Shown: positions 34,461 to 43,381 of the stretch, in pieces | Layout of the letters: each line of letters opens with the position of its first letter | Numbering within the stretch: the first letter of the stretch is position 1 | DNA from: QHCE01 sp041743105 | GTDB lineage: Bacteria; Actinomycetota; Actinomycetes; Mycobacteriales; QHCE01 | Reading direction: 5' to 3' | Assembly: GCA_041743105.1 (NCBI GenBank) | Contig: JBGTNI010000072.1 | Span: 20,972 to 84,971 of the forward strand | Length of the DNA: 64,000 nucleotides | Translations under genes and position numbers: made by a program | Notes under the pieces: generated by a model | Database searches by the model: none | Seen by the model: the letters and a program-made list of their open reading frames with translations, nothing else | Told to the model about the DNA's origin: nothing

Positions 34461-35387
34461 TCATCCGAACAACGGAGCGATCCTGGAGTTCGGCGAGAGG
34501 TGCGCGATCGAGCCGATTTCAAGTGCGACCCACAGATCGCCGTCGGAGCCGATAGCGATGCCGTGCGGTTCCGACGACGGGGTCGGTAGGGCATATTCCT
34601 CGATCCGGCCGTCCGGGCTGATTCTGCCGATCCGGTTGGCGCCCCATTCGGTGAACCAGCAGTTCCCCGCAGCGTCCCCGGTAATCGCGTGGGGGCGGGC
34701 GGTGCGATCGGGCAGCGGGAATTCAGTAATCCGCCCGTCAGCCGTGATTCGACCGATCTGCCCAGCGGCGATCTCGACGAACCACATCGCATCGTCCGCG
34801 CCCAGGGTGACGCCTACCGGACCAGCGGCGGCGGTGGGCAGCACATGGATGGTGACGACCCCATCGGTGGTGATCCGGCCAATCGCGTTCCCCTGGTTCA
34901 ACGTAAACCACAACGCACCGTCGGGGCCGCCGGCGATCATCGACGGGAAAGTACCCGATCCCGGAAGTGAGAACTCGCTGATTGCGCCGTCAACGGTGAT
35001 ACGGCCGACCTTGTCCGCGTTCATTTCGGTGAACCAAAGCGCGCCGTCCGGCCCTGGTGCGATACCAAAGGGCCCAGCCTCGCGCGTTGGGACGGGAAAT
35101 ACCGTGATGACACCGTCGGTCGTGATTCGGCCGATCCGGTGCCCCTGAGATTCGGCAAACCACAATGCCCCATCCGGCCCAGCGGTGATGACCGAGGGAT
35201 GACCCGTTGGTGGGTCGAGTTGGTACGAGAAGGTGTGCATTCCACCCGTGGTCATGCGGCCGATCCGGCCGTGATGCACCTGGGTGAGCCACACGGCACT
35301 ATCCGGCCCCATCGCGATCCCGTATGGCCCCGAGCCTGCTCCGCGAACGGGATACTCCACGATCGAGACTTTCAGATGATCTGCCAC
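34461..35387 (-). CDS. Virginiamycin B lyase-like beta-propeller protein
   Basis: This 308-residue seven-bladed propeller has a repeated motif GPDGALWFTE-x-GRIT-x-DG, once per blade. It matches the streptogramin B lyase (Vgb) family, which linearises type B streptogramins by elimination. The C-terminal SEPHGIAIGSDGDLWVALE retains the His and Glu positions expected for catalysis, and RPHAITGDAAGN supplies another His. No export signal is seen, so a cytoplasmic Vgb-type enzyme is plausible. Many chromosomal homologues have unknown substrates, so resistance is not proven. Confidence 0.8.
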   Translation of the reverse strand: MADHLKVSIVEYPVRGAGSGPYGIAMGPDSAVWLTQVHHGRIGRMTTGGMHTFSYQLDPPTGHPSVITAGPDGALWFAESQGHRIGRITTDGVITVFPVPTREAGPFGIAPGPDGALWFTEMNADKVGRITVDGAISEFSLPGSGTFPSMIAGGPDGALWFTLNQGNAIGRITTDGVVTIHVLPTAAAGPVGVTLGADDAMWFVEIAAGQIGRITADGRITEFPLPDRTARPHAITGDAAGNCWFTEWGANRIGRISPDGRIEEYALPTPSSEPHGIAIGSDGDLWVALEIGSIAHLSPNSRIAPLFG

Positions 35388-35599
35388 AGACCCGACTCCT
35401 GGATGAGCAGCCCAGATTCTTTCCAGCTTTGGTAGCGGTCAACACTCAAGGTGCGGCCCGGCGGCGCAGAGTGTCAGAGGCTAGCGTAGCGCCAGAGCCG
35501 GATTCGCAACGGTGCGGAGAGCCACAGCGACTCCCCCAGAACCCGACTCCCCAGCTGGCGTAGAGCTGGGTGCGCATGTCCGACAGCCGATCGGTCCGG

Positions 35600-35959
35600 C
35601 TACTTGCCGGGTTTCTTGGAGGAGAAGGCTGAGTTAATCACTCGCCTGCTGACCCATCCGAGGAAACCGCCGGCCACCACGTTTACTCCGGTGGTGGTGT
35701 GGCCAAAGGCCTCGGGAAAATTATACTCGGCAGCGGTGTACGCGGCTACACCTCCAACAACAACAGGACCACCGAGATTCTTGGCCCAGCCGTTCACATA
35801 GCCCCATAGAGTCGTGGCGGTCTGCCATCCGAAAACACTCGCCTCGTGGGGCGGAAGACCGGTCCTGACAGCACCTATCCCGGAAACGACGCCGCCGGCG
35901 GCTGCAGCGACCGCACGCCAGGTGTGAGGGCTGCGGAGCACTCGCTCAATGTCGGCCAT
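35600..35959 (-). CDS. Small hypothetical membrane-associated protein
   Basis: This 119-residue protein is rich in Gly, Ala and Val with two or three weak membrane segments (WRAVAAAAGGVVSGIGAV, LGGPVVVGGVAAYTAAEY, VNVVAGGFLGWVSRRV) and a basic Lys-rich end (SSKKPGK). The size and tail resemble small holin-like or phage-related membrane proteins, but no family is recognised. The start is the ATG at 35959. It stands alone. Confidence 0.5.
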   Translation of the reverse strand: MADIERVLRSPHTWRAVAAAAGGVVSGIGAVRTGLPPHEASVFGWQTATTLWGYVNGWAKNLGGPVVVGGVAAYTAAEYNFPEAFGHTTTGVNVVAGGFLGWVSRRVINSAFSSKKPGK

Positions 35960-36305
35960 GGTGCGAGTCTATGCAGCTAGAGATTGCGATGTCAGTCGAT
36001 TAACCATGAGGCGGCGTGCGATAGGTGCTTACCCAACCCGCTGGCCACCTATCGTACCCAGCGTCTTGCACGGTGTGATTGATGCTGTGAGCGCCCGGAG
36101 CTCTGCCAGGTGTTGCCCGGGATGAGTCGCGCCCCGCCGACCTAGCATCGATCGTCGGCCACATTCTCGACATACCCTGCGGGCAAGGCGGCGGTGAGCT
36201 GCGGTTGACGCGTTGTCTCTCACGGAATAACGCGGCCAGAGGATGCTAGTGTCGCCTCGTCACCAAGTCCATCACCGTCACCTCGTCGACTGGAGGACCA
36301 CCCCC
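35960..36305. other. Intergenic region with one hairpin
   Basis: I see no credible gene in these 346 bases. A 9-bp perfect stem, CGATAGGTG (36019-36027) with CACCTATCG (36046-36054), is present. A GGAGG near 36291 belongs to the next gene. Confidence 0.5.
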
Positions 36306-36662
36306 ATGGCCGAAGAGGCAGGCGCACTCGCCACCGAGTATTTCCGTGCGTGGAAGGCCAAGGACTTCGTCGCACTGCGTGCCATTCTCGCCGACGACGC
36401 CACGTTCCGGGGGCCGCTCGGCAGCGCCGACGATGCCGACACCTGCGTGTTGGGACTGCGCGGCATGTCGAAGATCATGACTGACATCGTGATTCACAAG
36501 ATGTTCGTCGACGGGCCTGATGTACTGACGTGGTTTGACCTGCACAGTACTGTCGCGCCGCCCAGCACCACCGCGAACTGGAGCCACACGCAGGACGGGA
36601 AGATCAAGACGGTGCGCGTGACATTCGACGCCCGGGACCTTGCCGCGGGCTTGGGTCGATGA
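36306..36662 (+). CDS. SnoaL-like/NTF2-fold protein
   Basis: This 118-residue protein begins MAEEAGALATEYFRAWKAKD, the standard start of the SnoaL/NTF2-like fold. It continues with LRAILADDATFRGPLG and a late strand DGKIKTVRVTFDARDLA. The ATG at 36306 has a GGAGG about ten bases upstream. Such proteins serve as isomerases, hydrolases or binding domains. It lies 127 bases before an alpha/beta hydrolase on the same strand, so the two may be co-transcribed. Confidence 0.75.
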   Translation: MAEEAGALATEYFRAWKAKDFVALRAILADDATFRGPLGSADDADTCVLGLRGMSKIMTDIVIHKMFVDGPDVLTWFDLHSTVAPPSTTANWSHTQDGKIKTVRVTFDARDLAAGLGR

Positions 36663-36789
36663 TCGTCGACGAGTGCACGTTTCCATGGCTCCAGTGGAGA
36701 GCTGGTGGTCGAGGCCTGGCGGCGAACGGCGCCGAAGCTGATCGTCGAGGCGTACAACGGCGAGCCACGGTCCCTCGGGCGGGGAAGTC

Positions 36790-37461
36790 GTGACAACCTT
36801 CGTGCTCGTCCCCGGCGCCTGGCACGGCGGCTGGTGGTACGACCCGCTCGTCGAACGGTTGGTCACTGCCGGGCACCGCGCAGTGGCGGTGACGCCGACA
36901 GGACTGGACCCCGCGTTGCCCGCAACTGAGCAGGCCATCACCCTCGACCAGCACGTCGAGGAGGTCACCGGCGCGGTCCGCGCCGCCGAGGGACCCGGTC
37001 CCGACGTCGTGCTCGTCGGACACAGCTACGCGGGATCACTGATCAACGGGGCCGCAGACGCCGCGCCCGAGCGGGTCCGAGCGCTGGTCTACCTCGACGC
37101 CTTCGTGCCCGAGGACGGCGACTCGTGCTGGTCTATGGCCAACGACGAGGAACGCCAGTGGTACGTCGACGGCGCCGGCCGGACCGGCATCGCGGTCGAC
37201 CCGCTGAGCTTCCTCGACGGGCGCGCCAGGCCGCATCCGCTGGGCACCCTCATGCAGCGCTCGAAGCTGACCGATGCCTGGCGTACCGTCCCGGTCAAGC
37301 ACTACGTCGTCGCCCTGGGATGGCCCGGGGAGTCTCCGTTGGCCTCCTCGATCACGAAGGTGCGGGCCGACCCGGCGTTCATCGTCCACGAATGGGACAC
37401 CGGGCACAACGTGATGAAGAACTGCCCCGACCAGGTCTACGACCTCATCGTCGATCTCTGA
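36790..37461 (+). CDS. Alpha/beta hydrolase
   Basis: This 223-residue single-domain hydrolase has the oxyanion-side motif LVPGAWHGGWWY, the nucleophile elbow VLVGHSYAGS (Ser), a likely acid in the second half, and the catalytic His in DTGHNVMKNCPDQ. It resembles small esterase/hydrolase proteins of actinobacteria, close to the plant methylesterase-like group. The start is the GTG at 36790 with GGGGAAG upstream. The substrate is unknown. Confidence 0.85.
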   Translation: MTTFVLVPGAWHGGWWYDPLVERLVTAGHRAVAVTPTGLDPALPATEQAITLDQHVEEVTGAVRAAEGPGPDVVLVGHSYAGSLINGAADAAPERVRALVYLDAFVPEDGDSCWSMANDEERQWYVDGAGRTGIAVDPLSFLDGRARPHPLGTLMQRSKLTDAWRTVPVKHYVVALGWPGESPLASSITKVRADPAFIVHEWDTGHNVMKNCPDQVYDLIVDL

Positions 37462-37621
37462 CCGCGGCACCAGCGGCCGCTGCGTAGGACCTAGGTTATA
37501 CGTCTTCAATACAATTTAGATGCCGCTGCTTATGGATACTCGGCTCTTATTTCGTCCTAGCCGATAACGAACTGTGGCGACATCGAAAGGAAGGCTGGAG
37601 ACGCATCGAAGTCCCCAGTTA

Positions 37622-38023
37622 CTACGGCAGCCCACGGGCACCTCTACGAGCCGTTTCTATCAGCGACTCGGCTGCACGGCCAGCTCGCTTAAACTCGTCC
37701 GGCGTCACCGGCGTGAAACTATAGCCCGACTTGGTCTTTAGACTGAGTAACGTGCTCAGGTGCTTTGCGGCACCTCTATCTGCCCTCTTCAAGAGCCCGA
37801 TTGCCTCGTTGTGATTTTCGCCTTGAGCATGCTCCCCCAGTCGGGTACAGCAGATGACGTCCGCACTAGCGATGCCTGCGTGCACGCACAACGTCACGTA
37901 GGCATCGGCAATATCTTCGTGCTCCTCAGCGATATCACGAATTAAATCCGCTGCCTCTATGAATTGCTCCGCCTTACGCAGCCGTCCTCGTTGGACTGTT
38001 GCGGTGCATGGCTGTGTTCGCAC
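37622..38023 (-). CDS. HEPN-domain protein, partner of MNT nucleotidyltransferase
   Basis: This 133-residue helical protein contains an R-x4-H sequence (RGAAKH), matching the R-x4-6-H active site of HEPN RNases, followed by STLLSLKTKSGYSF. It starts at a GTG one base after the stop of the MNT gene, a layout typical of HEPN-MNT toxin-antitoxin modules, in which the MNT enzyme often AMPylates and silences the HEPN toxin. The motif fit is good but the protein is short and the assignment is by eye. Confidence 0.65.
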   Translation of the reverse strand: MRTQPCTATVQRGRLRKAEQFIEAADLIRDIAEEHEDIADAYVTLCVHAGIASADVICCTRLGEHAQGENHNEAIGLLKRADRGAAKHLSTLLSLKTKSGYSFTPVTPDEFKRAGRAAESLIETARRGARGLP

Positions 38024-38024
38024 G

Positions 38025-38648
38025 TCAGCTCTTTCCGTTTCGTAGCTGTTGCGCCAGCCAGGCCCGGTTACCGGCTACGGTAAGCCCGTCCTTCAGTACA
38101 GAGCGGAGAACTGGCTCGTTGACACCTTGAGTAGTGAGCTCCCCGGCAGCGAACTGCAGAGGCCGGGTATCATTTCCTGTCCATCGAGTTACGTCGGACA
38201 CCAACTCGTTGACCTGTGTTTCCCACAGATCCTCTTCAACATCGTTGGGCCGTACCAGTAGCAGATCCAGGTCGCTGTCTACTGTCATCGAGCCGCGTGC
38301 GGCGGACCCGAATACAGCGGCGTACACCGGCGGTATCTCCCAGGATTCCAGGCGGTTCTCAAGGCGCTCCAGAAACTTTTCCTGGAGTCGGGCAAGGCCG
38401 ACAATATGCTCTGCAGCGAGATGATCACGGTTAAGCAGATAAGCAAAGGCGTTCCCGACTCGCTCGGACTGTACGATGCCCTGCTTGGTTAAGCGCCGCA
38501 GAGCCTTGCGGATCCCCTCCTCCGAGGGTTTTATCAAAATCCGGTGCAGTTGTCCTGTGGTAAAAGCAGTGTCGTGTCGTGCCAGCACAGCGAGGATATC
38601 GCCGTCAAGGGTAGGAGTAACCGTCGCTAACGGTCGGCTTAGTTCCAC
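38025..38648 (-). CDS. Winged-helix MNT-type nucleotidyltransferase (antitoxin)
   Basis: This 207-residue protein has an N-terminal winged helix (TFTTGQLHRILIKPSEEG would be the recognition region; the frame reads AFTTGQLHRILIKPSEEG, then IRKALRRLTKQGIVQSERVG). The minimal nucleotidyltransferase core is VFGSAARGSMTVDSDLDLLL, carrying GS-x10-D-x-D. The C-terminal LQFAAGELTTQ is typical of MNT proteins with HEPN partners. The DNA-binding domain suggests autoregulation. A 13-bp perfect inverted repeat lies about 50 bases upstream and is the obvious operator. Confidence 0.8.
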   Translation of the reverse strand: MELSRPLATVTPTLDGDILAVLARHDTAFTTGQLHRILIKPSEEGIRKALRRLTKQGIVQSERVGNAFAYLLNRDHLAAEHIVGLARLQEKFLERLENRLESWEIPPVYAAVFGSAARGSMTVDSDLDLLLVRPNDVEEDLWETQVNELVSDVTRWTGNDTRPLQFAAGELTTQGVNEPVLRSVLKDGLTVAGNRAWLAQQLRNGKS

Positions 38649-38697
38649 CGTCTGCCTCCTGAGTTCCCGTGTGAGGCTTTACAATAGTACAGGCAAA

Positions 38698-38731
38698 CCA
38701 ACTATAGTGCAGATATAAGCACTATAGTTGG
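38698..38731. promoter_or_regulatory. Perfect 13-bp inverted-repeat operator
   Basis: CCAACTATAGTGC (38698-38710) and GCACTATAGTTGG (38719-38731) flank AGATATAA. A related half-site, ACAATAGTAC, is at 38691. It lies just upstream of the winged-helix MNT gene at 38648 and suits a dimeric regulator. Confidence 0.8.
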
Positions 38732-38766
38732 ATGGATGAGAGTAGTCGTATTTGACGGCGACGCTC

Positions 38767-39279
38767 CTAGAACAGAACTGCTGCCGCTCTAGGCAATCCC
38801 TGCCCAAGATTGGTCATGCGGCGATGGCTACGTCTCCATGAGCAATATCCAAATGAAACTGCATATCGGTATGGGCTGAAATTCGTTGCAGTGTGGCGAG
38901 CGCAGGTGGGTGATCGCCACTTTCTACAGAGGCGGCTCAAGCAGCAGTAGCTCCTAAGAGCCTGCTCCTGAACTGATCTGACTCTGACAGTATCTTTGAT
39001 GAGGGGTTGAAGGCGTAGGTTTAGTGATTGGCTTACGTTAGCGAGATGCTGAACTGCTGCAGCACGGACGGACGGCTCATGGTCTTTGGCAAGCTGGAGT
39101 AGCAGGATCACAGGCCAATCCGCGCCTTGGTCAATTCTTGTCGCGAGCAGCGCTGAAGAGGCGGTGTCTCTGCGGACCTGCATGTCAGAGTCAGCAGCAT
39201 ATTTTACGAGTCTCGCTTCGGCATCCGCAGCTTGAATTATCTTGTGAGCCAGCGCGAACTTCGCCCATGCAACCTTCAC
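38767..39279 (-). CDS. Short HEAT-repeat-like protein, possibly degenerate
   Basis: The first 105 or so residues look like HEAT-type helical repeats (DADAEARLVKYAADSDMQVR would be typical; the frame reads ADAEARLVKYAADSDMQVRR, then KDHEPSVRAAAVQHLANVSQ). After about residue 108 the sequence becomes Cys/Arg/Ser-rich and loses the repeat pattern (CCLSRLCRKWRSPTCAR), suggesting a frameshift or a read-through end. The start is a GTG at 39279. It may be a fragment of a larger scaffold gene, and real coding status is uncertain. Confidence 0.4.
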   Translation of the reverse strand: MKVAWAKFALAHKIIQAADAEARLVKYAADSDMQVRRDTASSALLATRIDQGADWPVILLLQLAKDHEPSVRAAAVQHLANVSQSLNLRLQPLIKDTVRVRSVQEQALRSYCCLSRLCRKWRSPTCARHTATNFSPYRYAVSFGYCSWRRSHRRMTNLGQGLPRAAAVLF

Positions 39280-39469
39280 TCGCCCAGGCCTGCCACCGAA
39301 GAACAGACCGGGGCTGCCTTCTGGCGTGTTCGGCCACGACCCCGAAAGGATTGCGGTTCGGAAGGATTAGTTAATAGCGCCACGCACGGAAGCGTCACCT
39401 TGCTCAGCAGGCTAACCCGCGACTATAGGAATAGTGCTCGGATCACGCTCCGCAAAGGTAGAACGGGTC

Positions 39470-39535
39470 CCGCGTCGGCGCGGAGCGCCGGCTGATGATG
39501 CGCCAAAGCGGGCCGTGCAGCGCCGTAGGCGCTGG
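39470..39535. repeat. Structured repeat, family 2, copy 1
   Basis: It contains the hairpins CGGCGC-GGA-GCGCCG and CAGCGCC-GTA-GGCGCTG. A direct-orientation copy is at 49612-49682. It lies 12 bases beyond the stop of the multi-HTH gene. Confidence 0.8.
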
Positions 39536-39546
39536 CACACTTTGGC

Positions 39547-42500
39547 CTATAACAGAGAGCGGCCGGCCGGCCTCCGCTGGTGTGTTCCCGGCCGAAATCC
39601 CGGCGGTCTGGCAGCCGGCGGTGGTCCACCAAGCTGGGGGCCGGGTCGAGTCGGCGGGACCGGGGGGTTCGTCGTGCTCGATTTCACTGTCGGCGCAGAG
39701 CCCGACTCGCCGCCGGATGGTGCGGATCGCTGATGTTCACGCTGCTGCTGGACCAGAAACTCGGCGTAAAAATCGAGCAACCGCCCCAGTTCGGCGTTGT
39801 ATCGGGCGCGTTCGCCCAGCTCAATCGCCGCTAGCTCTCCCGGCGCCAGACCATGAGAGCTAGCGGCGGAGACCACGGGCTCACCTAGACCGCGCCGAAC
39901 GGCTCCGATAACCTGCCCCGCGTACGACCAGCCGTTCTTTCCCTCGGGCGCCCGCTGCAAGGGCTTGAGGTTCTGCGACGACCTGCCGGTGCATACCAGG
40001 GCGGCGAGGCTGGCGGTGTTGGCCGCGACGAGAGCGAGCCGCTTGCCCTCGCCTCGTTCCAGCCGATCCACATCGATCGGCTTCATCCCGATCAACTTGG
40101 CCACCTCACGCGCGGAGAGACCATACGCGTTGCGATAACGACGGTGCAGCCACCCGCAGGTTCCCCATCCGTCGGGGTCGGTGCGGGGATCGGGTCTATT
40201 CTCCGACGAGGAGGCAGCGGAATGGAGCGGTGACCTCGGGGTCGTCTCGGTCGGCGCAGGCGCGACGGTCGGGGACGGTGTGACCGCGGCCGGGACGGCG
40301 GAGTGGAGAAACCTGTGCCATGGGGGTTCAGGTGCAGGCTCGGTTCGATCCAGCGGGTCGTGCTCGCCGACGGGGCGGGTCTCGTCCAGTATTCGCTGCC
40401 AATCGTTCAGCAAGAGCAGCAAAGATTCTCGATCCTCCGCTCCGCCTCCACCGGCGAGGTTGTCGAAGCTAACGCGATCGAGCGATCCGCGGATCCGGTC
40501 GCGGCGCCGAGGCTCGTCCGGGCCAAGGACCTGTTCCAACAGTTCGGTGTGGGCCGCCGCCAGCCTGCCGATGTTCTGCCACAGTAAGCGGTGCTCGTCG
40601 GGATGAAGGGACCCAGCGCCGGATGACCGTTCCACGTCCGACCGTACCGCGTCCCCGGTCGCGTACGCCGTGATTGCCCGCGAGACCATACCGGCGGCGC
40701 TCCAACGCTCGGCCAGCGTGGCGTCGGGGCCGGCGAGTCTGGTGTCGGCGGGATGCCAGCGGCGGGCGCGTGGATTCAGCAGGACGCGCAGCCGATCCTC
40801 GTCGAGGCCGGACCCGGCAGCCAACCCCGAGACGTAGTCGCCGGGCAGCCGCCGCCGACGGTGATCGTGTTCCAGGTGAATCGCGGCGAGCCAGTAGAAG
40901 ATCTCCAGGCCGTGATTCAACTCCTCCAACGGGTCCTCGTGAACGGGTGCGATAGCCGCCGGCCGAGAGCGCAGACCTCTCCACTGGATCTCCTCGTGCA
41001 GGGCGACGATTCGCTCATCGACGACCTGGACGAGGTCCTGTGGGGCCTCGAGTGCTTCCAGCACACGGTGGATCGCGTCCTCCGGCGGAAAATCCGGCCA
41101 CGCGGCCTCTTCGATTACTCGTATTTCGCGGTAAAACCCGTCGTCGTACCGGCCGCCGGCGCTGGCCAGGTTCTTTTGACTGATAGGTGGCTCGCGGGTG
41201 AGTCGCCACTTGCTGATGGCGAGAGCAATATCGGCCCGGAGTCCGATCTCCGGGCCATAGTCAATAGTTGGCCCCACGGCGGGCTGCGGGAAAAGGCTGC
41301 CTCTAGCCCGCAGCCCGCTCAATAGCTCCGCCCGCCGAGTGGCGTCGATCTTCTTTTCCTGTTCACCCAGCAGACCCTCGAGGTAGGGAAAGAACTCGGC
41401 CACGCCGAACCCGGCGCCGGCCAGTTCGGCCTCCAGCTGCGCCCTGACCACGATCAAGTCGGCGTAGCCAGTGTCGGTGACCCCGCGGCGCGGGCCGGTC
41501 GGTCGGCCGGCCGAACCCTGCTGGCGGACCCGACGTGGCGGTCGAGCGCCCCATTCCGCCAGATGGGCCCGGACAGCGTGGCGAAGGCGGTCCCTGTCCT
41601 CGGCGGTAGCTTCCGCGCCGACACCGATCACTTCCTCGGGCATCCGGCACACCGCGAGAACCCACTGGGCAGTCCTCAGCTGGCGAAGGTTATAGCGGGG
41701 GACCGTCTCTAGCCGAAATAAATTGGCCGCGCTAATTACGTCCCTCCCTAATTCGGCATTGATGGCTCCAGCGACCGCCTGCAGAGTAAGACATGAGATT
41801 TGTCTGGCGTGTTGCAGCGACATCGCTATGTCTACGGATCGCGCGATTTCTTCCCGTGTCCCGGCCCGGGTCTCCCGCAACCCCAGGCGGGCAAAGAGTT
41901 CGGCGGCTCGCTCCTTTCTCAGCTTTTCTGCGTGCCGGTCAAGCGCCCCCTGAAATGCACTCAGCCGATCGCGTGATTCCCCCAAGAACCCCGCGTACCT
42001 TCTGAGCAACAAGCTCGCGTAGTACACCCCGTCGAAGCTGTCGATCGCGCCGCGACGTTCGAATTGTTCGATGAAATTGGCATAGTGTCGGTACTCGTTC
42101 GGATTGAAGATCTCGGCGAGAAACCGCGCCGCCACCCTTTGGGTTTCCCCCGCCGAATTTCGTGCCCTCACGATGGCGGCGACGATGTGGGGCTCCCCGA
42201 CGCGCGGCGCCGCGGCCGCTTCGCTCGGCAGAGGTGGCGGCGAGGGAGACGGCCGCGGGCTGACGCTCGGCGCCCGACCGGTTAGTTGATCCACCCTGGC
42301 CTGCCGTCGCTCCGGGAGGAATTGCGCTCTCCTAGGGTCTACGTAGAGGAGATCGACGCTTGCGCGCAGGTGATCGTATACGTACTCGTAGGCCGGATTC
42401 GGACAACCAAATCTTTCAGTGACCTCCCTGATCCGAAGCAGGTCGTCAATGCTGTAACCAATCGCGTATTCGTATTCCCGGAGAGCGGCCTCGGGAAGCT

Positions 42501-43032
42501 CGGGCACCGCATTGGCCGCCTCTTCATGGGAAATTCCATGAATCGCCCGTAGCTCGTGCAACCCGAAGGCCACCCGCAGCATGGGATCGGCCACATCGGG
42601 TTCGACCACGGATAATATGACACCCAGCTCACGCCGGAAGTCTTCGATAAGTCCACCACGAACCCGATCTGCGAGCCCATGAATTTCTTCGCAGGCGCTG
42701 AGAATGAGGGCACGATTCCTATCGATAAGGTCGCGATCATTCGCCAGCTTGGCCAGGTGATTAGCTATGAGATGGGAATGAGCCACCTTGATGACGAAGT
42801 CCTCGGTCCAGTCATCGCTCTCGACGTCGCGGACTCGACGCGAATCGAGGCCGAGCCTTTTCGCCACCTCGAACGGTGAGACCGAGGGAGACGTCACTAA
42901 GCTCCGGGTCCCCGATACCAGCCGAGCAAGGTCCGTCCGAAGCGCGACGAAATCGGGCTGGGCTGCCCCCGCATCTGCCACAATCCACTCCGGCTCTTGT
43001 CCGCACACTCTCCCGATGCGCGGCACCATCAT
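39547..43032 (-). CDS. Very large protein with multiple XRE-like HTH segments
   Basis: This 1,161-residue soluble protein has no signal or membrane helix. By eye it contains repeated degenerate Xre-type helix-turn-helix patterns near residues 50-90 (VSPFEVAKRLGLDSRRVRDV), 160-200, 285-350, 405-460, 600-655, 963-1012 (LSAREVAKLIGMKPIDVDRL) and 1041-1094 (LAPGELAAIELGERARYNAE). Pro-rich linkers lie near 255-275 and 900-950 and a Pro-rich tail follows 1105. Repeated W/Y and acidic positions follow the HTH units. I know no family with this architecture. The start is uncertain: ATGs at 43032/43029 or a GTG near 42981. It could be a chromosome-binding scaffold or an accessory regulator. Confidence 0.7.
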   Translation of the reverse strand: MMVPRIGRVCGQEPEWIVADAGAAQPDFVALRTDLARLVSGTRSLVTSPSVSPFEVAKRLGLDSRRVRDVESDDWTEDFVIKVAHSHLIANHLAKLANDRDLIDRNRALILSACEEIHGLADRVRGGLIEDFRRELGVILSVVEPDVADPMLRVAFGLHELRAIHGISHEEAANAVPELPEAALREYEYAIGYSIDDLLRIREVTERFGCPNPAYEYVYDHLRASVDLLYVDPRRAQFLPERRQARVDQLTGRAPSVSPRPSPSPPPLPSEAAAAPRVGEPHIVAAIVRARNSAGETQRVAARFLAEIFNPNEYRHYANFIEQFERRGAIDSFDGVYYASLLLRRYAGFLGESRDRLSAFQGALDRHAEKLRKERAAELFARLGLRETRAGTREEIARSVDIAMSLQHARQISCLTLQAVAGAINAELGRDVISAANLFRLETVPRYNLRQLRTAQWVLAVCRMPEEVIGVGAEATAEDRDRLRHAVRAHLAEWGARPPRRVRQQGSAGRPTGPRRGVTDTGYADLIVVRAQLEAELAGAGFGVAEFFPYLEGLLGEQEKKIDATRRAELLSGLRARGSLFPQPAVGPTIDYGPEIGLRADIALAISKWRLTREPPISQKNLASAGGRYDDGFYREIRVIEEAAWPDFPPEDAIHRVLEALEAPQDLVQVVDERIVALHEEIQWRGLRSRPAAIAPVHEDPLEELNHGLEIFYWLAAIHLEHDHRRRRLPGDYVSGLAAGSGLDEDRLRVLLNPRARRWHPADTRLAGPDATLAERWSAAGMVSRAITAYATGDAVRSDVERSSGAGSLHPDEHRLLWQNIGRLAAAHTELLEQVLGPDEPRRRDRIRGSLDRVSFDNLAGGGGAEDRESLLLLLNDWQRILDETRPVGEHDPLDRTEPAPEPPWHRFLHSAVPAAVTPSPTVAPAPTETTPRSPLHSAASSSENRPDPRTDPDGWGTCGWLHRRYRNAYGLSAREVAKLIGMKPIDVDRLERGEGKRLALVAANTASLAALVCTGRSSQNLKPLQRAPEGKNGWSYAGQVIGAVRRGLGEPVVSAASSHGLAPGELAAIELGERARYNAELGRLLDFYAEFLVQQQREHQRSAPSGGESGSAPTVKSSTTNPPVPPTRPGPQLGGPPPAARPPGFRPGTHQRRPAGRSLL

Positions 43033-43316
43033 GACGCAAAACGGCAGCTCAGAACAGACAAAGACAGCATGAACCGTGCGGAACTGCGGCCATTTCTACC
43101 CCGAAACGCTAAATGTCCGGTAGCGCGATGCAGAAGCCACGATGTGCGGTGAATTTTGCCGTGAAGGCGGTCTGCGGGGCGAGCCCTCCCAACGAATCCC
43201 GAGAAAAGGCACGACCATAGACCTTCGCTGCTGCTGTCCCCAGTCCTACAGAACGGTAAATAGGGTTGGATAGCCGCTTTTGAAAGTTCTGTGTACAAAT
43301 CCTTGCACAGAGCACA
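43033..43316. other. Intergenic region before the island
   Basis: I see no credible gene here. The stretch separates the multi-HTH gene from the first degenerate attachment-like repeat at 43317. A promoter for the multi-HTH gene should lie at its left end, but no clear motif is visible. Confidence 0.4.
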
Positions 43317-43363
43317 AAAATCTTCTTCCAGACCTAGGTCTCGAAGGGGATTTCCCCTGGTAG
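43317..43363. repeat. Attachment-like copy 1 (degenerate tRNA-end/terminator)
   Basis: This is a diverged direct copy of the terminator and CCA end of the initiator tRNA (compare 51500-51547), stopping at CTGGTAG. It marks the left edge of the island. Confidence 0.75.
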
Positions 43364-43381
43364 TCCTTAAGCAATCTCAGG

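Noticed and set aside
36029..36223. Small reverse-strand frame in the gap before the SnoaL-like gene
   Set aside because: Arg/Cys-rich, no ribosome-binding site, no recognisable pattern.
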